A stretch of 64,000 nt of DNA from Oxalobacter vibrioformis (GCF_027118995.1 NZ_CP098242.1:620001-684000), one strand, 5' to 3'. Shown: positions 1 to 9,962, counted from the first letter of the stretch. The notes: generated from the letters alone by a model not told the origin. A program made the numbers and translations.

Positions 1-983
1 TGTGGGCAAAACACGGGAACACCGCCCCGCTCGTTATCATGGCCGGACACACGGATGTGGTGCCATCCGGCCCGCTGGATAAGTGGGCTTCTGATCCTTT
101 TTCTCCGACAGAACGCAACGGCAAACTGTACGGACGCGGTGCGGCGGATATGAAAGTACCGGTTGCAGCCATGGTTGTTGGCGCAAAAGAATTCATTGAG
201 AAACACCCCGATTACACAGGTTCCATTGCTTTTCTGATCACCAGCGATGAGGAAGGGCCGGCAACAGACGGTACAATCCTTGTCTGCGACCTGTTGAAAA
301 AACGCGGGGAAAAACCGGATTTCTGTATCGTTGGCGAACCAAGCTCCCTGCAGAAACAGGGTGACATTATCAAAAATGGCCGTCGCGGATCATTATCTGG
401 CAGACTGACTGTCAAGGGTATTCAGGGACATATTGCCTATCCTGCTATCGCAAAAAACCCGATTCATTTGGCACTGCCTGCGCTGGCCGAACTGGCCATG
501 GAAAAATGGGATAGCGGCAATGCGTATTACGATCCCACCTCCTGGCAAATCTCGAATATCCATGCGGGAACGGGAGCGTATAATGTGATTCCCTGCGAGG
601 TAGTGATTGATTTTAACTTCCGTTTTTCTACCGAGAACACGGTAGACAGTCTGCAACAACGCGTTCAGTCCATTTTAGACAGGCATGCACTGGAATATGA
701 ATTGGACTGGAGCCTGTCCGGCCTGCCATTCCTTACGCCGGAAGGCACTTTATGTGAAGCGCTGTCTAAGGCCATTACCGATGAAACGGGTGTCATACCT
801 CAACTGTCTACCACAGGGGGCACCTCGGACGGGCGCTTTATCGCGCAAATCTGCCCCCAGGTGGCAGAGTTCGGCCCACTGATGACAACGATTCACCAGA
901 TTGACGAACATGTGCCCATCGCCGACATCGAACCACTGAAAAATATTTATCGACGCACACTGGAAAACCTGCTTTTAAAATGA
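1..983 (+). CDS. dapE: Succinyl-diaminopimelate desuccinylase DapE, 5' end outside the window
   Basis: Zn-dependent M20-family hydrolase that converts N-succinyl-LL-2,6-diaminopimelate to LL-diaminopimelate and succinate in the lysine and peptidoglycan-precursor pathway. The reading frame is open from base 3 (W-A-K-H-G-N...), so the true start lies upstream; the ATG at 39 is internal, just before the metal-binding motif GHTDVV. Other family marks are GRGAADMK (bridging Asp), [10 protein letters not shown] (catalytic and metal Glu), VGEPSS, and the C-terminal TIHQIDEHV with the last metal His. The C-terminus is complete. The stop overlaps the prmB start by 4 bases (ATGA), implying translational coupling. 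The dapE-prmB order is usual in Burkholderiales. Confidence 0.95.
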   Translation, partial: WAKHGNTAPLVIMAGHTDVVPSGPLDKWASDPFSPTERNGKLYGRGAADMKVPVAAMVVGAKEFIEKHPDYTGSIAFLITSDEEGPATDGTILVCDLLKKRGEKPDFCIVGEPSSLQKQGDIIKNGRRGSLSGRLTVKGIQGHIAYPAIAKNPIHLALPALAELAMEKWDSGNAYYDPTSWQISNIHAGTGAYNVIPCEVVIDFNFRFSTENTVDSLQQRVQSILDRHALEYELDWSLSGLPFLTPEGTLCEALSKAITDETGVIPQLSTTGGTSDGRFIAQICPQVAEFGPLMTTIHQIDEHVPIADIEPLKNIYRRTLENLLLK

Positions 984-1870
984 GTACTGCATCTCCCGCT
1001 TTTCATACCATTCGTGACATGCTGCGCCTGGCCGTGACACGATTCAACGAGGCCCGGCTTTTTTTCGGTCATGGCAACAGCAACGCTTTTGATGAAGCGG
1101 TTTACCTCATCTTAAAGAGCCTGTCCCTGCCGCTTGACACACTGGAACCTTTTCTGGATGCAAGACTGACACCGGAAGAAATCAGCCGCATCCGCAGGCT
1201 GATTGACCGGCGTGTTTCCGAGCGCATGCCGGCTGCCTATCTGACAACAGAAGCCTGGTTGCAGGGCTATCGCTTTTACGTGGATCAGCGCGTCATTATC
1301 CCGCGCTCATTTATCGCAGAACTGATCATGGAACAGTTTGCGCCATGGGTTGACGATCCTCAAACACCGCATGACATTCTTGAACTGTGTACCGGATCAG
1401 GCTGCCTTGCCATCATGATGGCAGATGCTTTCCCGCATGCGGTGATTGATGCCGTTGATCTTTCAACTGAGGCACTCGATGTTGCACGGATCAATGTGGC
1501 CGAATATGAAATGGCCGACAGGATCAACCTGATCCACTCTGACCTGTACCAGGCGATTGGGCAAAAAAAATACGATCTGATTGTCACCAACCCGCCTTAT
1601 GTCAACAGCGCGTCCATGAAAAAGCTGCCGCCTGAATATCAGCATGAGCCGCAAATGGCACTGGCAGGCGGCGATGATGGTATGGATCTCGTCAGGAAAA
1701 TCGTACGTGAAGCCGGACAGCATCTGAATGAAAAAGGCCTGTTGATTGTGGAAATCGGCAATGAAGCCGCACATGCCGAAGCCGCCTTCCCTGATCTGGC
1801 GCTGACCTGGATTTCTACCAGCGGTGGTGATGATCGCGTTTTTCTTGTTGAAGCCTCCCAATTGCGTTAA
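980..1870 (+). CDS. prmB: 50S ribosomal protein L3 N5-glutamine methyltransferase PrmB
   Basis: SAM-dependent methyltransferase of the HemK family, 296 aa, expected to methylate a glutamine side chain of ribosomal protein L3. It shows the SAM-binding motif [11 protein letters not shown] (about residues 134-144), the acidic VDLS strand end, and the catalytic NPPY (about residue 207), which binds the target glutamine. The motif [10 protein letters not shown] before the SAM site matches PrmB rather than the release-factor enzyme PrmC, which usually has PRPDTE there. The start overlaps the dapE stop (ATGA). yheS follows after 11 bases, so the three genes are probably cotranscribed. Confidence 0.92.
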   Translation: MSTASPAFHTIRDMLRLAVTRFNEARLFFGHGNSNAFDEAVYLILKSLSLPLDTLEPFLDARLTPEEISRIRRLIDRRVSERMPAAYLTTEAWLQGYRFYVDQRVIIPRSFIAELIMEQFAPWVDDPQTPHDILELCTGSGCLAIMMADAFPHAVIDAVDLSTEALDVARINVAEYEMADRINLIHSDLYQAIGQKKYDLIVTNPPYVNSASMKKLPPEYQHEPQMALAGGDDGMDLVRKIVREAGQHLNEKGLLIVEIGNEAAHAEAAFPDLALTWISTSGGDDRVFLVEASQLR

Positions 1871-1881
1871 CGCCGACGATC

Positions 1882-3831
1882 ATGATCCGCTTTCAGCACG
1901 TCAACCTGATGCGAGGGACAAAATCCCTGCTGGAGCAGGCCGACGCCATCCTCAATCCAGGTGAAAAAATCGGCCTGATCGGGCCGAATGGTGCCGGGAA
2001 AACAAGCCTTTTTTCCCTCCTGAATGGCGAGTTGCATCCGGATCAGGGAGAAGTGGATTTTCCGGCAAGCTGGCGCATCTCATACGTCAGGCAGGAAATT
2101 CCGGCCCTTGAAAAGCCGGCACTGGAATATGTCATTGATGGCGATACCCACTTGCGGGAACTTCAATCAGAACTGGCCCGGCTCGAAACCGCACAAAACA
2201 GCACCGGCAATGGCCTGAGAATAGCCGAACTGCATACCAGCCTGGAAGAAGCGAATGCCTACACCGTCCACTCCCGCGCAGAGCAATTGCTGCTTGGGCT
2301 GGGCTTTACGCAGGAGGAACTGGGCCAGCCTGTTTCCACCTTTTCGGGGGGCTGGCGTATGCGCCTGAATCTGGCACAGGCACTGATTGCACCATCTGAC
2401 CTGATGCTGCTGGATGAACCAACCAACCATCTGGATCTTGATGCCATCATCTGGCTGGAAGACTGGCTGAAACGCTATAGCGGCACGTTAGTCATCATCT
2501 CCCATGATCGGGATTTTCTGGATGGTATCGTCAACGTCATTTTACATATAGACGACAAGAAGCTGCGGCGGTACAACGGCAATTATTCCGCCTTTGAGCG
2601 CCAGCGCGCAGAACAGCTTGTTCTCATGCAAAGCGCGATTGAAAAACAGACAAAAAAACGCGCGCATCTGGAATCCTTCGTCCGGCGCTTCCGCGCCAAG
2701 GCCACCAAGGCGCGCCAGGCACAAAGCCGACTGAAAGCACTGGAAAAAATGGAAGCGCTGGCACCTTTGCGGGCTGCGGCGGAATTCTCCTTTGAATTCC
2801 GTGAACCGGAAAGTTCACCCAATCCACTGCTCGTCATGGAAGACATCAACGCCGGATATCCTGCATCAGATGAAAAAGGCGCAGCAACAACGATTCTAAC
2901 TGACATCAATTTCTCACTACAAACCGGTGAGCGGATTGGCCTGCTTGGCGTCAACGGCGCCGGCAAATCGACTTTCATCAAAACCATTGCCGGTGAATTG
3001 CTTCCCCTGACAGGGCGCTTCACCACAGGAAAAGGACTGAATATCGGCTACTTTGCGCAACACCAGGTTGACATGCTGCGCAACGATGAATCTCCCCTTT
3101 GGCATCTGGCCCGGATCGCACCGGAAGCAAGAGAACAGGACCTGCGTAATTTTCTCGGCGGATTTCTCTTTCCCGGCACGATGGCGACCACTCCGATAGC
3201 ACCTTTATCAGGCGGTGAAAAGGCACGCCTTGCCCTGGCCATCATTGTCTGGCAGCGCCCCAACCTGCTTTTACTGGATGAACCGACCAACCATCTGGAT
3301 CTTCAGACTCGTGAAGCCTTAACCGATGCCCTGGCGCAGTTTGAAGGAACACTGGTGCTGGTATCTCATGACCGCCATCTCCTGCGCGCGACAACTGACA
3401 GTTTTCTGATCGTGTCAAACGGGTCGCTGCAACCTTTTGATGGTGATCTGGATGACTACAGAAACTGGCTTTACCAGACACGGCAGGGAAAGGAACCTGA
3501 TCTGCCGGCACAAACGGTGGCTTCTTCGTCAGAAAGCGAGATAAGCCGCCGGGATCAGCGGCGCCAGGAAGCAGAGGAACGCCAGCGGCTTTCCGCGCTG
3601 AAAAAACCCATCGAAGAACGGCTCAAACGGATTGAACGGGAGATGGAAAAGCTCCAGCCGCTCAAGGCGGCCATTGACGATCAGATGAGCAGTCCGGAAA
3701 TCTATGCTGCCCAAAACAAGGAAAAGCTGAAACAGCTTCTGGTTGACCAGGCTTACTATGCCAAAGCACTTGGCGACCTGGAAGAAGAATGGCTGCAGAG
3801 GCAGGAAGAACTGGAAAAAATCGTCCGCTAA
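1882..3831 (+). CDS. yheS: ABC-F family ATPase, YheS type
   Basis: Cytoplasmic ABC-F protein of 649 aa with two fused nucleotide-binding domains and no membrane segments; family members act on ribosomes. Walker A motifs are GPNGAGKT (about residues 34-41) and GVNGAGKS (about 356-363). ABC signatures are FSGGWRMRL and LSGGEKARLAL, and each half has an LLLDEPTNHLDL Walker B. Between the halves lies a basic P-site tRNA-interaction linker (RRFRAKATKARQAQSR). The C-terminal hundred residues are charged and predicted coiled coil. Sequence such as PASWRISYVRQEIPALEKPALEYVIDGD is typical of the YheS branch rather than Uup or EttA. It ends 8 bases before the convergent rnhA stop. Confidence 0.88.
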   Translation: MIRFQHVNLMRGTKSLLEQADAILNPGEKIGLIGPNGAGKTSLFSLLNGELHPDQGEVDFPASWRISYVRQEIPALEKPALEYVIDGDTHLRELQSELARLETAQNSTGNGLRIAELHTSLEEANAYTVHSRAEQLLLGLGFTQEELGQPVSTFSGGWRMRLNLAQALIAPSDLMLLDEPTNHLDLDAIIWLEDWLKRYSGTLVIISHDRDFLDGIVNVILHIDDKKLRRYNGNYSAFERQRAEQLVLMQSAIEKQTKKRAHLESFVRRFRAKATKARQAQSRLKALEKMEALAPLRAAAEFSFEFREPESSPNPLLVMEDINAGYPASDEKGAATTILTDINFSLQTGERIGLLGVNGAGKSTFIKTIAGELLPLTGRFTTGKGLNIGYFAQHQVDMLRNDESPLWHLARIAPEAREQDLRNFLGGFLFPGTMATTPIAPLSGGEKARLALAIIVWQRPNLLLLDEPTNHLDLQTREALTDALAQFEGTLVLVSHDRHLLRATTDSFLIVSNGSLQPFDGDLDDYRNWLYQTRQGKEPDLPAQTVASSSESEISRRDQRRQEAEERQRLSALKKPIEERLKRIEREMEKLQPLKAAIDDQMSSPEIYAAQNKEKLKQLLVDQAYYAKALGDLEEEWLQRQEELEKIVR

Positions 3832-3838
3832 AGCGAAT

Positions 3839-4288
3839 TTACGTATCCAGAACCGCCTCCACGCCGAGATTCGCCAGCTCATCGGCCCGCTCATTTTCCG
3901 GATGGCCTGCATGCCCCTTTACCCAGCGCCACTCAATGTCATGCGTTGACTGCGCATCATCCAGTATTTCCCAGAGATCGGCATTTTTGACCGGTTTTTT
4001 TGCCGCTGTTTTCCATCCTCGCCGCTTCCAGTCGTGAATCCATTCCGTAATACCTTTTTTCACATACTGGCTGTCAGTATACAAAATAATACGACAGGGG
4101 CGTTTCAGTGCTCGCAACGCTTCAATAACAGCCATCAGTTCCATGCGGTTATTGGTCGTCTCCGGTTCTCCGCCATACAGTTCTTTTCGATGCTTTCCTG
4201 CAATCAGAATGACGCCCCAGCCACCTGGGCCGGGGTTGCCGCGACAGGCACCATCTGTATAAATTTCCACTTCGTTCATTTTTATCAA
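3839..4288 (-). CDS. rnhA: Ribonuclease HI
   Basis: Endonuclease that cleaves the RNA strand of RNA-DNA hybrids, such as replication primers and R-loops. Length is 149 aa, close to the usual 150-155. The four catalytic acidic residues are visible: Asp in [14 protein letters not shown], Glu in NNRMELMAV, Asp in LYTDSQYV, and Asp in ERADELA near the C-terminus. The basic handle ([16 protein letters not shown]) for hybrid binding is present. It is convergent with yheS and divergent from gloB; the rnhA-gloB intergenic region of 75 bases must hold both promoters. Confidence 0.96.
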   Translation of the reverse strand: MIKMNEVEIYTDGACRGNPGPGGWGVILIAGKHRKELYGGEPETTNNRMELMAVIEALRALKRPCRIILYTDSQYVKKGITEWIHDWKRRGWKTAAKKPVKNADLWEILDDAQSTHDIEWRWVKGHAGHPENERADELANLGVEAVLDT

Positions 4289-4363
4289 TTCTCCAACTGT
4301 GCCACATTCAACACCGATTGCCCTGCACGGTTATAATGCAGTTTTTCACCCACGGGAGCAAAC

Positions 4364-5158
4364 ATGGCTGATCTGTCAGAACAAACGCTTAACGTGACGG
4401 CACTGCCGGCTTTTAATGATAATTACATCTGGTTGATCGACAATGGCACGCTTGCCGTCGTTATTGATCCAGGTGATGCTGCTGTTGTGATGACAGCGCT
4501 GCAAAAGCGAAATCTGTCACTGAATGCCATTTTACTGACACATCGGCACGATGACCACATTGGCGGTATCCCCAGGCTGCTTTCCGAATATGATGTACCG
4601 GTTTACGGCCCGAAAAATGATGAGATTATCGGGGTCAGTCACCCGGTAGAAGAAGGTGATCCGCTGACGATTGAGGCATTGGGCCTTTCATTTACGGTAC
4701 TGGATGTCCCGGGACATACCCATGGGCATATAGCCTATTATGCCCGTATGAGAAGATGGCTCTTTTGTGGTGACATGCTGTTTGGCGCCGGCTGTGGCAG
4801 AATGTTTGAAGGCACACCGGAAATCATGACCGCCTCACTGGACAAATTTGCCGCACTGCCTGATGACACACTGGTGTTTGCTGCCCACGAATACACGCTG
4901 TCCAACCTGAAATTTGCCCTTGAAATCGAGCCGGACAATCCGGATATCATCAGGCGGGTACAGGAAGACTCCGCCAGACGCGACAAAAATCAGCCAACAC
5001 TGCCATCAACCATCGGACTGGAAAAAAAGACCAATCCGTTTTTGCGTAACAGGGAACCCGATGTACTGGAACGCCTGCTGACTTTGGGTCTCATCAAGGA
5101 CAAAAAACCAGTGGATGCGTTTGCTGCCATGCGGGAATGGAAAAATATTTACCGGTGA
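4364..5158 (+). CDS. gloB: Hydroxyacylglutathione hydrolase (glyoxalase II)
   Basis: Binuclear metallo-beta-lactamase-fold hydrolase that splits S-lactoylglutathione to lactate and glutathione, the second step of methylglyoxal detoxification. The metal motif T-H-R-H-D-D-H is at about residues 59-65; further ligands are the Asp in FCGDMLFGAGCGRMFEG and the His in AAHEYT. The C-terminal substrate-binding domain ends with KTNPFLR..., giving a normal family length of 264 aa. A short inverted repeat overlaps its stop (5154-5177), but no T tract follows, so termination there is uncertain. Confidence 0.95.
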   Translation: MADLSEQTLNVTALPAFNDNYIWLIDNGTLAVVIDPGDAAVVMTALQKRNLSLNAILLTHRHDDHIGGIPRLLSEYDVPVYGPKNDEIIGVSHPVEEGDPLTIEALGLSFTVLDVPGHTHGHIAYYARMRRWLFCGDMLFGAGCGRMFEGTPEIMTASLDKFAALPDDTLVFAAHEYTLSNLKFALEIEPDNPDIIRRVQEDSARRDKNQPTLPSTIGLEKKTNPFLRNREPDVLERLLTLGLIKDKKPVDAFAAMREWKNIYR

Positions 5159-5257
5159 AAACGATTTATTTTTCACCCTGTTGTCTTTCATTATGGTGTC
5201 CGGTTTTATTTCATGGTGTAATAAAATCGGCACCTGTAACCAGCAAGGAGGTTTGCC

Positions 5258-5713
5258 ATGGCCGGAGAAAGTTTTTCCGTCACACTCACCCATAAAAACG
5301 ATTATCGTTTTGAAATCGAATTTGAAGACAAGTTTCCGGATTTCGGCCCGTTTCTCTCTGATGAGCCTGAACCATTGGGAACGAACCAGGGACCGACGCC
5401 GCCGCATATGCTGATTGCAGCGGTGGCAAACTGTGTTACTGCCAGTTTTTTGTTTGCGGTGAACCGCGCCAAGCAGGATGCAGGCGGCCTGACAACCAAG
5501 GCAACCTGCCACATTGGACGCAACGAAAACCGGCATTTCCGTGTGGTCAAAATCGACATTGAAATCCAGACCGGCAAGGCAGCCGCTGAAATCGGCGAAC
5601 TGGAAGATATTCTTTCCCGCTTTGAGGGAATCAGTACCGTTTCACGAAGCGTACTGGAAGGTATACCGATTGAGACAACTGTTCTTGATGGAACGGGCAA
5701 AAAACTGAAATAA
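5258..5713 (+). CDS. OsmC-like protein lacking the second peroxidatic Cys
   Basis: 151 aa, OsmC/Ohr superfamily by pattern (PPHMLIAAVANCVTASFLFAVNRA, then HIGRNENRHFRVVKIDIEIQ). Peroxidase members use two cysteines. The first is present in VANCVTAS on the central helix, but the usual second site near the C-terminus reads EGISTVSRSVLEGIPIE, with Ser where related proteins have Cys. It may therefore not be a classical hydroperoxide reductase; the remaining Cys in KATCHIGRN is in a different strand. The start is firm: a full Shine-Dalgarno AAGGAGG sits 7 bases before the ATG. No partner gene is evident. Confidence 0.8.
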   Translation: MAGESFSVTLTHKNDYRFEIEFEDKFPDFGPFLSDEPEPLGTNQGPTPPHMLIAAVANCVTASFLFAVNRAKQDAGGLTTKATCHIGRNENRHFRVVKIDIEIQTGKAAAEIGELEDILSRFEGISTVSRSVLEGIPIETTVLDGTGKKLK

Positions 5714-5749
5714 TGCGTTATACACTATCCGTTTTATCCGGACTTTCTT

Positions 5750-5803
5750 TTTTACGATAGCAGGCAAAAGCCTGTTATCGTATAGCTTGTTTTACGATAG
5801 GAG
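5750..5803 (+). promoter_or_regulatory. Leader hairpin with repeated arm overlapping the RBS of the CBS gene
   Basis: A near-perfect 12-bp stem (5754-5765 with 5770-5781, loop AAAA, one G-T pair) lies just before the CBS gene. The left-arm sequence TTTACGATAG recurs at 5791-5800, where it runs into the ribosome-binding site GATAGGAG. The right arm (TTATCGT) could thus pair with either the upstream copy or the downstream copy that carries the Shine-Dalgarno. The base pairing is seen directly; a regulatory role is inference. Confidence 0.4.
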
Positions 5804-5809
5804 AAAACC

Positions 5810-6262
5810 ATGCAAATTGGCCATATCTGCACAACAAATACGGTTACCTGCTCAGCAGAAACCACTATTTTAGAAGCCGCAAAAATGATGCGCCAATATC
5901 ATGTCGGCACACTGATTGTGGTAGAAGAGATCAATGGCATGCGTGTTCCCCAGGGAATCGTCACGGATCGCGATATTGTGGTGATTGTGCTCGCCGAAAG
6001 CCTTGACCCCAAAAGCATCAAGGTCATGGATATCATGAAAGCCGAACTGATGACCGCCCTGGCAACAGAAGACATCTTCGAGACGATTGAGCGCATGCGT
6101 TATAAAGGGGTACGCCGCATACCCGTGGTGGACAAACACGGCGGGCTGGCCGGTATCGTCAGCGTGGACGATATCTGGAAATTTCTGGCCAAGGAGGTAA
6201 CGGAACTTTCTGAAGTCACCACACGCCAGCAATCCCGGGAGAAAGTATCCCGAAGCCGATAG
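5810..6262 (+). CDS. CBS-domain-pair protein
   Basis: 150-aa soluble protein made of two CBS repeats: residues about 8-65 (ending GIVTDRDIVVIVL) and about 75-130 (GVRRIPVVDKHGGLAGIVSVDDIWKFL). Such Bateman modules usually bind adenosine nucleotides and act as sensors or regulate a partner. There is no catalytic domain and no membrane segment. Its charged C-terminal tail (about 20 residues) is probably disordered. The ATG has a good AGGAG six bases upstream, inside the leader structure described separately. The ligand and partner cannot be told from sequence. Confidence 0.88.
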   Translation: MQIGHICTTNTVTCSAETTILEAAKMMRQYHVGTLIVVEEINGMRVPQGIVTDRDIVVIVLAESLDPKSIKVMDIMKAELMTALATEDIFETIERMRYKGVRRIPVVDKHGGLAGIVSVDDIWKFLAKEVTELSEVTTRQQSREKVSRSR

Positions 6263-6354
6263 CTTTCCGTGTTTTTTCATGGAGACCGTGAGTATCCCTG
6301 AGCAGTGCACTCTGGAAAAGTGTTGTTTCAGAAAGTGGAGAAAACCGATTTGTC

Positions 6355-7212
6355 ATGCTAACAACTGCATCCAACAATCTGGTCATCACCATGCACGACT
6401 GGTTGGGATCAACCGCCGGCATGTACATACGCGAGTGGGAAGAAGCGCACTATCGCAGCCTGACTGCTGATATTTTCGGCTTTCATGCCGTACAGATCGG
6501 CTTCCCGTCCATCAGCACCTTACAGGAAAGCCGTATAAAAAACCGATGGCTTTCCTGCGCTTGTTCATCCGAAATCAGCCGATGCCGCAATCAGGCTGAC
6601 TCTCCCTCCCAACTGCCCCACCCGCTTTCTGTTTCTGTCCTGCACCGCTTTGAAGAGCTCCCTTTTGCCTCGCAAAGTATCGACCTTGTTGTTCTCCCGC
6701 ATGTTCTTGAATTTGCAGAATCACCGCACCAGATCCTGCGTGAGGTGGAACGCGTCCTGATTCCGGAAGGAAAACTCATCATCAGCGGCTTTAATCCCGC
6801 CAGTCTCTGGGGAATCAGGCAGGCCATGGGAAAAGTCACCGGCGCCCACTTCCTGCCGGAATATGCCGAATTTATCAGCCTGTCCCGAATAAAGGACTGG
6901 TTAAAGCTGCTCGATCTGGAAACCAGCCGTGGCCATTTTGGCTGCTACATACCGCCGTGCAAAACCCGGAAATGGCAGACCCGTTTTGCCTTCATGGAAA
7001 AAACCGGGGAAAGATGGTGGCCTTATTTTGGCGCAATCTATATGGTGGAAGCCATTAAACGGGTCAGGGGTATCCGTGTCATCGGCCCGGCGGTCAGAAA
7101 ACGTCCCCAGCAGCTTTTTCACAATATACCCGTCAATAATCAAACCATTCAGGAAAAAGGACGGCAGAATAGTGAAGCATCACCCCACTCCCTGTCAAAG
7201 AGGAAAACATGA
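6355..7212 (+). CDS. Class I SAM-dependent methyltransferase, Methyltransf_11-like
   Basis: 285-aa putative methyltransferase. The central part (LPFASQSIDLVVLPHVLEF, then ILREVERVLIPEGKLIISGFNPASLWGIRQ) matches motifs II and III of class I methyltransferases and a FNPxSLWG motif I recall from betaproteobacterial homologues next to gloB or rnhA. The classical glycine-rich motif I is hard to recognise (FHAVQIGFPS), and roughly 40 N-terminal residues precede it. The C-terminus is basic (KRPQQ...LSKRKT). It ends in a 4-base ATGA overlap with the next gene, so the two are probably translated together. Substrate unknown. Confidence 0.8.
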   Translation: MLTTASNNLVITMHDWLGSTAGMYIREWEEAHYRSLTADIFGFHAVQIGFPSISTLQESRIKNRWLSCACSSEISRCRNQADSPSQLPHPLSVSVLHRFEELPFASQSIDLVVLPHVLEFAESPHQILREVERVLIPEGKLIISGFNPASLWGIRQAMGKVTGAHFLPEYAEFISLSRIKDWLKLLDLETSRGHFGCYIPPCKTRKWQTRFAFMEKTGERWWPYFGAIYMVEAIKRVRGIRVIGPAVRKRPQQLFHNIPVNNQTIQEKGRQNSEASPHSLSKRKT

Positions 7213-7571
7213 CCAGTTCGCTTGTTCTTGAACCCAGGCTCCAGTCATTGAAAAATACCGCCTGGTGGCTTTATGTCTTTCACAGCATTGATCTGGTGAT
7301 TGCGCTCGGGCTATTCTCGTGGATACCGCTGATTGTCAGTTATGTCACCCGCCCCAATACAGAAGGCACCTTTATCTACAGCCATCATACCTGGCAGATC
7401 CGTTCTTTCTGGCTGTATTTTGGTCTGGTCATACTGGGATGGGTCCTGTTCCTGACCGTGATTGGTATCCCGCTCGCTTATCTGACCTGGGCGATTGCCT
7501 GGATATGGAAAGCGTACCGGATGATCAAAGGCTTCATGAACCTGAACAATAACCAGCCGATGCCGGTTTAG
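7209..7571 (+). CDS. Small membrane protein, DUF4870-like
   Basis: 120-aa predicted inner-membrane protein. Hydrophobic stretches are at about residues 22-45 (HSIDLVIALGLFSWIPLIVSYV) and 68-105 (FWLYFGLVILGWVLFLTVIGIPLAYL followed by TWAIAWIWKAYRMIKG), giving three or four membrane segments with a soluble stretch containing SHHTWQIRSFW between them. The layout resembles DUF4870-type proteins, whose function is unknown. It overlaps the methyltransferase stop by 4 bases and is convergent with the thioesterase gene 16 bases further on. Confidence 0.75.
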   Translation: MTSSLVLEPRLQSLKNTAWWLYVFHSIDLVIALGLFSWIPLIVSYVTRPNTEGTFIYSHHTWQIRSFWLYFGLVILGWVLFLTVIGIPLAYLTWAIAWIWKAYRMIKGFMNLNNNQPMPV

Positions 7572-7587
7572 GCTCAGCCTGGCTGAT

Positions 7588-7998
7588 TCAGACCTTCAGT
7601 CTGCGCGCGATATCGGCACGCTTGAACACCTTGAATGTTCCCATGGACTTGGCGACAAGCGACTCGCCATTCCAGATTTCCCCCTCGCAGTAGTACATGG
7701 TCGTTGAGCGGTGCAATACCCGGCCCACGCCCCTGATCTGGCTGTCAACCTTGCCGCCGGGCTGAAAAAAACTGGTCTTCATTTCAACCGTTGCCGCGCT
7801 GGTAACCCCTTCCACCAGCGAACGGGCCGCCCGTGACATGCTGGCATCCAAAAGCGTCATGATGATGCCGCCATGCATGACCTGCCAGCTGTTCATATGC
7901 TGTGACTGCAATTTGATAATGATTTCCGCCGTGCCGCCAGCCATGCTGGTCAATTCAAAGCCGAGTTCATTCAGAAACGGGTTGTCGCTAAGCATCAT
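7588..7998 (-). CDS. PaaI/YbgC-like hotdog thioesterase
   Basis: 136-aa hotdog-fold acyl-CoA thioesterase candidate. The segment [24 protein letters not shown] is the PaaI-type active-site helix with the HGG turn and an acidic residue (Asp) on the helix. The [14 protein letters not shown] strand ([21 protein letters not shown]) also fits. The ATG overlaps the stop of ppiD by 4 bases, so it is translationally coupled to it. The acyl-CoA substrate cannot be assigned. Confidence 0.85.
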   Translation of the reverse strand: MMLSDNPFLNELGFELTSMAGGTAEIIIKLQSQHMNSWQVMHGGIIMTLLDASMSRAARSLVEGVTSAATVEMKTSFFQPGGKVDSQIRGVGRVLHRSTTMYYCEGEIWNGESLVAKSMGTFKVFKRADIARRLKV

Positions 7999-9920
7999 GG
8001 CTGCTTCGGTGTTTCGGTTTTCTGCTCTTCGGGCTTTCTCAAACGCTCCACCTTGGCCTTGGTACGCAGGTAACTCATGTACGCAAACATTTCCTGCTGC
8101 GCGGTACTGCGCATCAGTTGTGTACGCATGGCCTCACGAATCTGGGGATTGTGTCTGACCGGTGTCGTCACCTTGTTGATACGGTAAAGGACGTAACCTT
8201 CCGGATAATCCACACCAGGAACATATGCCGGCAGTTTGCTGATATCGGCTTTCATGATCGGCATCAGATCCAGCCTGCCGGTCATATTGATCATCTGGCG
8301 TGATACGGTAACCGATGGAGAGAAGCCCCTGGGCACACTTCCCTCTTTCAGTTTTGCCAGCTCGGCCTCACCGGCTTCTTTCGCCAACTGTACGGTTTTT
8401 TGCGCCAGCATCACTTTTTCAATACCGCCTTTCACTTCATTGAACGGCTTGACCGCCGCAGGGTAATACTGCGATGCGCGAGCAGCAACCATAAACTGCG
8501 GCCCGATTTCGATCGCTTCGGTATTGTGTTTGTTTTTGGTCACCTCATCCGAGAAAACCGCCTGCAGGAATTTCGGATTGCTTAAAACCGGATGCTTGGC
8601 ATAGGCCGGATTGGGCTCGCGGGTCAGGTTATCCACTTTCAGGATTTTCAGCTTCAGCTTGTCAGCAACCGGCTTCAGACTGTCCGGCTGCTCGTAGACC
8701 GTATTGGAGAAAATTTCTGCCGCTTCGGCATACTTTTTGGCTGCCAGTTGCTTCTGGATTTCTTCCACGACCTGTGGGCGAACGGCCGAGAGCGGTTTCT
8801 CAACGGCTGGCTTGATGTCCGTCAGCATAATGATGTGATAGCCAAAATCCGTCTGTACCACTTCACTGAGCTCCCCTTTCCTCAGCACAAACGCCGCTTC
8901 TTCAAAAGGGCGCACCATTTTGCCGCGTGAGAAAAACCCCAGATCGCCGCCTCCGGCAGCTGAGCCCGGATCCTTGGAATTGGCCTTGGCCAGCTCTGCA
9001 AAACCGGCAGGATTTTCTTTCAACTGAGCCAAAAGCGATTCCGCCTTGTCACGGGCAGCCTTATGATCCGACTCTGAAGCGCTTTTCGGCACTTCGATCA
9101 GGATATGGCTGACCCTGCGCTCCTCAGGCACAGCAAAACGTCTGGAATTTTGCTCATAATAGGACTTGATGTCCGCTTCACTGATTTTGATGGTGTCTTC
9201 AATTGACTGCATATCCAGCACAACCAGTTCAATACTTACATGCTCGGGAATGGCAAACTGTGGTCCATTGTTTGTGTAATAAGTCTCCAGTTCTTCCGGC
9301 GTCACCTTAACCTGTGCGCGATAATCCGAAGCCTTGAAAACCTTGACCTGAACCTCACGCTCCTGCTCGAAAATATCCCAGATATGTTCGGTTGCCAGTT
9401 GCGGCACATAAAAACCGTACTGCAATGGTGCGGCAATCTGCTGCTGGAGGAGATCCTGGCGCATCATGGCAAAATGCATCTGGTCTGTCATGCCCTGGGC
9501 TTTCAGGCCTGCCTCATACCTTTCCTTGTCAAGCTTGCCATCTTCGGTCGTAAGGCCGGGAATTTCCATGATTTTCTGCAGGACAATCACATCGGGTATC
9601 GCCAGTTTTTCCGAGGCGATTTCTGTTGAAATTACCCGATTGTCTATCAGCCTGTCGAGCACCATCCATTTGAAATTGGGCGACTCGATCCATTTGGGAT
9701 CAAATTGCTGGCCAGCCCGCTGACGCAGCATATCCGCCTGTTCGCGCTGGGCATTTTCCCACTCCTGTTCAGAGATGGTTTTTCCGTCTACCTTGGCAGG
9801 CGCATTGCCATCACCAATCAGGTCATATCCCTGGACTCCGAAAAAAATAAAGGAAGGTACGATAAAGACCAGCAGAATAATCTGGGTCATCAGTTTGTTA
9901 CGGCGTATCAGCTCTAACAT
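7995..9920 (-). CDS. ppiD: Periplasmic folding chaperone / peptidylprolyl isomerase PpiD
   Basis: 641-aa inner-membrane-anchored periplasmic chaperone. A short cytoplasmic N-terminus is followed by one membrane helix (about residues 12-32, [21 protein letters not shown]), a SurA-type N-terminal chaperone region ([20 protein letters not shown]), and one parvulin domain at about residues 265-370 ([13 protein letters not shown] ... [21 protein letters not shown] ... [13 protein letters not shown]). The C-terminus is a second helical chaperone half. It lies downstream of hupB and the two tRNA genes, the usual Burkholderiales context. A terminator separates the tRNA genes from it. Confidence 0.92.
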   Translation of the reverse strand: MLELIRRNKLMTQIILLVFIVPSFIFFGVQGYDLIGDGNAPAKVDGKTISEQEWENAQREQADMLRQRAGQQFDPKWIESPNFKWMVLDRLIDNRVISTEIASEKLAIPDVIVLQKIMEIPGLTTEDGKLDKERYEAGLKAQGMTDQMHFAMMRQDLLQQQIAAPLQYGFYVPQLATEHIWDIFEQEREVQVKVFKASDYRAQVKVTPEELETYYTNNGPQFAIPEHVSIELVVLDMQSIEDTIKISEADIKSYYEQNSRRFAVPEERRVSHILIEVPKSASESDHKAARDKAESLLAQLKENPAGFAELAKANSKDPGSAAGGGDLGFFSRGKMVRPFEEAAFVLRKGELSEVVQTDFGYHIIMLTDIKPAVEKPLSAVRPQVVEEIQKQLAAKKYAEAAEIFSNTVYEQPDSLKPVADKLKLKILKVDNLTREPNPAYAKHPVLSNPKFLQAVFSDEVTKNKHNTEAIEIGPQFMVAARASQYYPAAVKPFNEVKGGIEKVMLAQKTVQLAKEAGEAELAKLKEGSVPRGFSPSVTVSRQMINMTGRLDLMPIMKADISKLPAYVPGVDYPEGYVLYRINKVTTPVRHNPQIREAMRTQLMRSTAQQEMFAYMSYLRTKAKVERLRKPEEQKTETPKQP

Positions 9921-9962
9921 GATGATCTATCCGTGCAGCAGAATTAAAACAGAAAACAGGAT

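Noticed and set aside
2583-3026. 147-codon minus-strand frame inside yheS
   Set aside because: Shadow of the conserved ABC-F coding sequence.
5154-5177. Inverted repeat GGTGAAAA/TTTTCACC at the gloB stop as a terminator
   Set aside because: The stem is AT-rich with no T tract after it, so termination is not supported.
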